Shown here one piece after another: positions 62,747 to 64,000 of a stretch of DNA of 64,000 nt; position 1 is the first letter of the stretch; each line of letters starts with the position of its first letter. The notes under the pieces were generated by a model, which was not told where the DNA came from, searched no databases, and saw only the letters and a program-made list of their open reading frames with translations. Position numbers and translations under genes: made by a program. Source of the stretch: Bacillus sp. OV322 (lineage in GTDB: Bacteria; Bacillota; Bacilli; Bacillales; DSM-1321). The stretch is taken from positions 124,001 through 188,000 of the forward strand of contig NZ_FOMA01000002.1 in NCBI RefSeq assembly GCF_900112495.1, read 5' to 3'.

Positions 62747-63646
62747 GTGCAAAAGAAAAAATGCGGGGTGTATTCATTGATTCAAACGATAGCAATTGAT
62801 ATGGACGGAACATTATTAAATAAGCAGCAAAAAGTAAGTGCGGAAAATAAAAGAGCTATAGAGCATGCACAGAAAGAGGGAGTGGAAATCGTTATTGTAA
62901 CAGGGCGTTCTTTTCAGGAAGCCCGGTTTGCTTTGGACGAGGCAAATATCGTGTGCCCGGTGATCTGTGTAAATGGTGCCGCCGTTTTTTCTGAAAGCGG
63001 CGTGCCTGCCTATTCAAGTACACTCGATGTCAAGGACGTCATATTTGCTGCCAAAACCCTTGATGAGAAGAAAATTTACTTTGAAATTTACACGGATAAA
63101 GGGGTATACTCCAGGAACTACGAGAAATCAGTCAATGCATTGATTGATATCTTTATAACGGCCAATCCAGAACTTGACCGGCAAACAGCCACAGATCATG
63201 CCATGGAGCGCTTGACGCTGGGACATGTCATTTCGGTTGAAAACTATGACATATTATATAATAACCCTGAACTTCAGTATTTAAAGCTTCTTGCATTCTC
63301 AAATGATGATAACAAAATGAATGCCACAGCTGAATTTTTGACTGAAGAAAACCGTTTTGCAGTCAGCTCTTCCGGATTTGACAACCTGGAAATCACAAAT
63401 AAGCAAGCCCAAAAAGGAATTACTCTCAGGAAATACCTGGAGAGCAAGGGGAAATCCCTGGAACAGGCAATGGCAATCGGAGATAATTATAATGATATCT
63501 CCATGTTTAAGGCCGCCGGAATTTCTGTTGCAATGGGGAATGCACCGCATGAAATTCAGCAGCAGGCTGACTTTGTCACAAAACGCAATGATGAAGATGG
63601 CGTAGCACATGCTATCTTAAGCGTGCTTGAGGGCCGGGAAATCTAA
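62747..63646 (+). CDS. Cof-type HAD-family phosphatase
   Basis: About 290-299 residues. HAD motif I is IAIDMDGTLLN (nucleophile Asp), motif II VTGRSF, and motifs III/IV KGITLRKYLES and MAIGDNYNDISMF; the cap between is of the Cof type. These act on sugar phosphates, flavin mononucleotide or similar. The frame opens with GTG 62747, but TTG 62777 (MIQTIAIDMDG) follows GGGGTG by eight bases and fits family N-termini better. Terminator after the gene. Confidence 0.9.
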   Translation: MQKKKCGVYSLIQTIAIDMDGTLLNKQQKVSAENKRAIEHAQKEGVEIVIVTGRSFQEARFALDEANIVCPVICVNGAAVFSESGVPAYSSTLDVKDVIFAAKTLDEKKIYFEIYTDKGVYSRNYEKSVNALIDIFITANPELDRQTATDHAMERLTLGHVISVENYDILYNNPELQYLKLLAFSNDDNKMNATAEFLTEENRFAVSSSGFDNLEITNKQAQKGITLRKYLESKGKSLEQAMAIGDNYNDISMFKAAGISVAMGNAPHEIQQQADFVTKRNDEDGVAHAILSVLEGREI

Positions 63647-63778
63647 CAGCCGGAAGCTTCCTGGTGCTTGGCTTGGCATCTGCGGGCATATTTTTTAATA
63701 ATTTTTATGAATAAAAAAAGCAAAAAGGGGCTATCCTTAAAGCATGATGAATTTTTCATAGTAATCCCCCTTTTTTAG

Positions 63779-63804
63779 AGCCTGCTGCATGCAGGCTATT
63801 TTTT
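63779..63804 (+). terminator. Terminator after the HAD phosphatase gene
   Basis: AGCCTGC-TGCAT-GCAGGCT followed by ATTTTTT. Confidence 0.85.
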
Positions 63805-63808
63805 ATGT

Positions 63809-63853
63809 AAAAAAACCTTCAAGGCGGGAATGTTTCCTGCTTTGAAGGTTTTA
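63809..63853 (-). terminator. Terminator of the gene entering from the right
   Basis: On the minus strand AACCTTCAAAGCA...GCCTTGAAGGTT and a T run, just after the stop at 63861. Confidence 0.8.
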
Positions 63854-63860
63854 TAAACGA

Positions 63861-64000
63861 TTATTTTTTGGGCCACTGATAGGTCCAAAGCCGTTCATTG
63901 CGGATCCAGGAAAGAAGCTGCGGATCGTTGTTCTTCATTTTGTCTGCCCATGTGGCAAGCATGGATTCAGTCTGGGAGCGGTGAGCTTTCATGGCTGCCA
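63861..64000 (-). CDS. Probable PIG-L family deacetylase, C-terminal end only
   Basis: The last 46 codons of a minus-strand gene: AAMKAHRSQTESMLATWADK, then SWIRNERLWTYQWPKK and TAA (63863-63861). A final helix with AHRSQ is typical of PIG-L/LmbE deacetylases such as the BshB2 group that act on sugar-linked amides, which is the only basis for the name. The rest lies beyond the window. Confidence 0.45.
   Translation of the reverse strand, partial: AAMKAHRSQTESMLATWADKMKNNDPQLLSWIRNERLWTYQWPKK

Overview
The window looks like chromosomal DNA of a low-GC, Gram-positive, spore-former-type bacterium of the Bacillaceae (Bacillus/Cytobacillus-like). The basis is AGGAGG-type ribosome binding sites with many TTG and GTG starts, intrinsic terminators with long T runs, and closest resemblance from memory to Bacillus proteins (DeoR, LiaFSR, RsbR, YukJ, YwbE, SdpRI, MurJ/YtgP). 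S-box (SAM) and cobalamin riboswitches fit this. No similarity search was run, so the genus is an inference.

Layout. 1-6.5 kb: end of an OPT-family transporter, a polar amino-acid ABC importer, and an RpiR-type regulator divergent from a gluconokinase. 6.8-12.7 kb: a YukJ-like protein, a nucleoside salvage block (DeoR, cytidine deaminase, NupC), an AmiS/UreI channel and an MsrAB fusion. 13-24 kb: glutaminyl-tRNA synthetase, a second amino-acid ABC importer, a chemotaxis receptor, a DUF2817 peptidase-like protein, a SIMPL protein, RluF-type pseudouridine synthase, YwbE, and an FAD oxidoreductase with a C-terminal Rieske domain. 24-26.2 kb: a plasmid-type actin partition cassette (ParM-like actin, ParR-like adaptor, and an upstream cluster of TGTNNACA repeats), unusual in a housekeeping neighbourhood. 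26.8-32 kb: two membrane proteins of unknown role, an NCS2 purine permease, a DEAD-box helicase and an APH-type kinase. 32.5-36 kb: the lia cell-envelope stress operon (liaI-H-F-S-R, without liaG). 36-45 kb: a two-domain methyltransferase, a SAM-riboswitch operon (flavin monooxygenase plus ATP-grasp ligase), an ABC-F protein, topoisomerase III, and a membrane protein/TetR divergent pair. 45-49 kb: an RsbR-type stressosome protein, then a decayed stretch in which an intergenic repeat has interrupted a small gene and has itself been invaded by a short inverted-repeat element, then a kinase-like protein and tRNA-Arg(CCT). 49-53 kb: a tandem GNAT protein, SdpRI, a MurJ-like flippase and a DUF1992 protein. 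53.6-59.2 kb: a cobalamin-riboswitch-controlled btuF-btuC-btuD/cbiZ operon, followed further on by PduO-type adenosyltransferase, so B12 uptake, cobinamide remodelling and adenosylation sit together. 59-64 kb: a tandem P-loop NTPase, an aldo/keto reductase, an NlpC/P60-fold protein lacking its catalytic residues, a Cof-type HAD phosphatase, and the end of a probable PIG-L deacetylase.

A dispersed ~225-bp repeat with a strong internal inverted repeat occurs at least nine times, in both orientations, almost always between genes. The strongest candidates for unusual biology are the chromosomally placed ParM/ParR/parC-like cassette at 24.08-26.19 kb, the catalytically dead NlpC/P60 protein, the SAM-riboswitch monooxygenase/ATP-grasp pair, and the nested repeat insertions near 47.2 kb.
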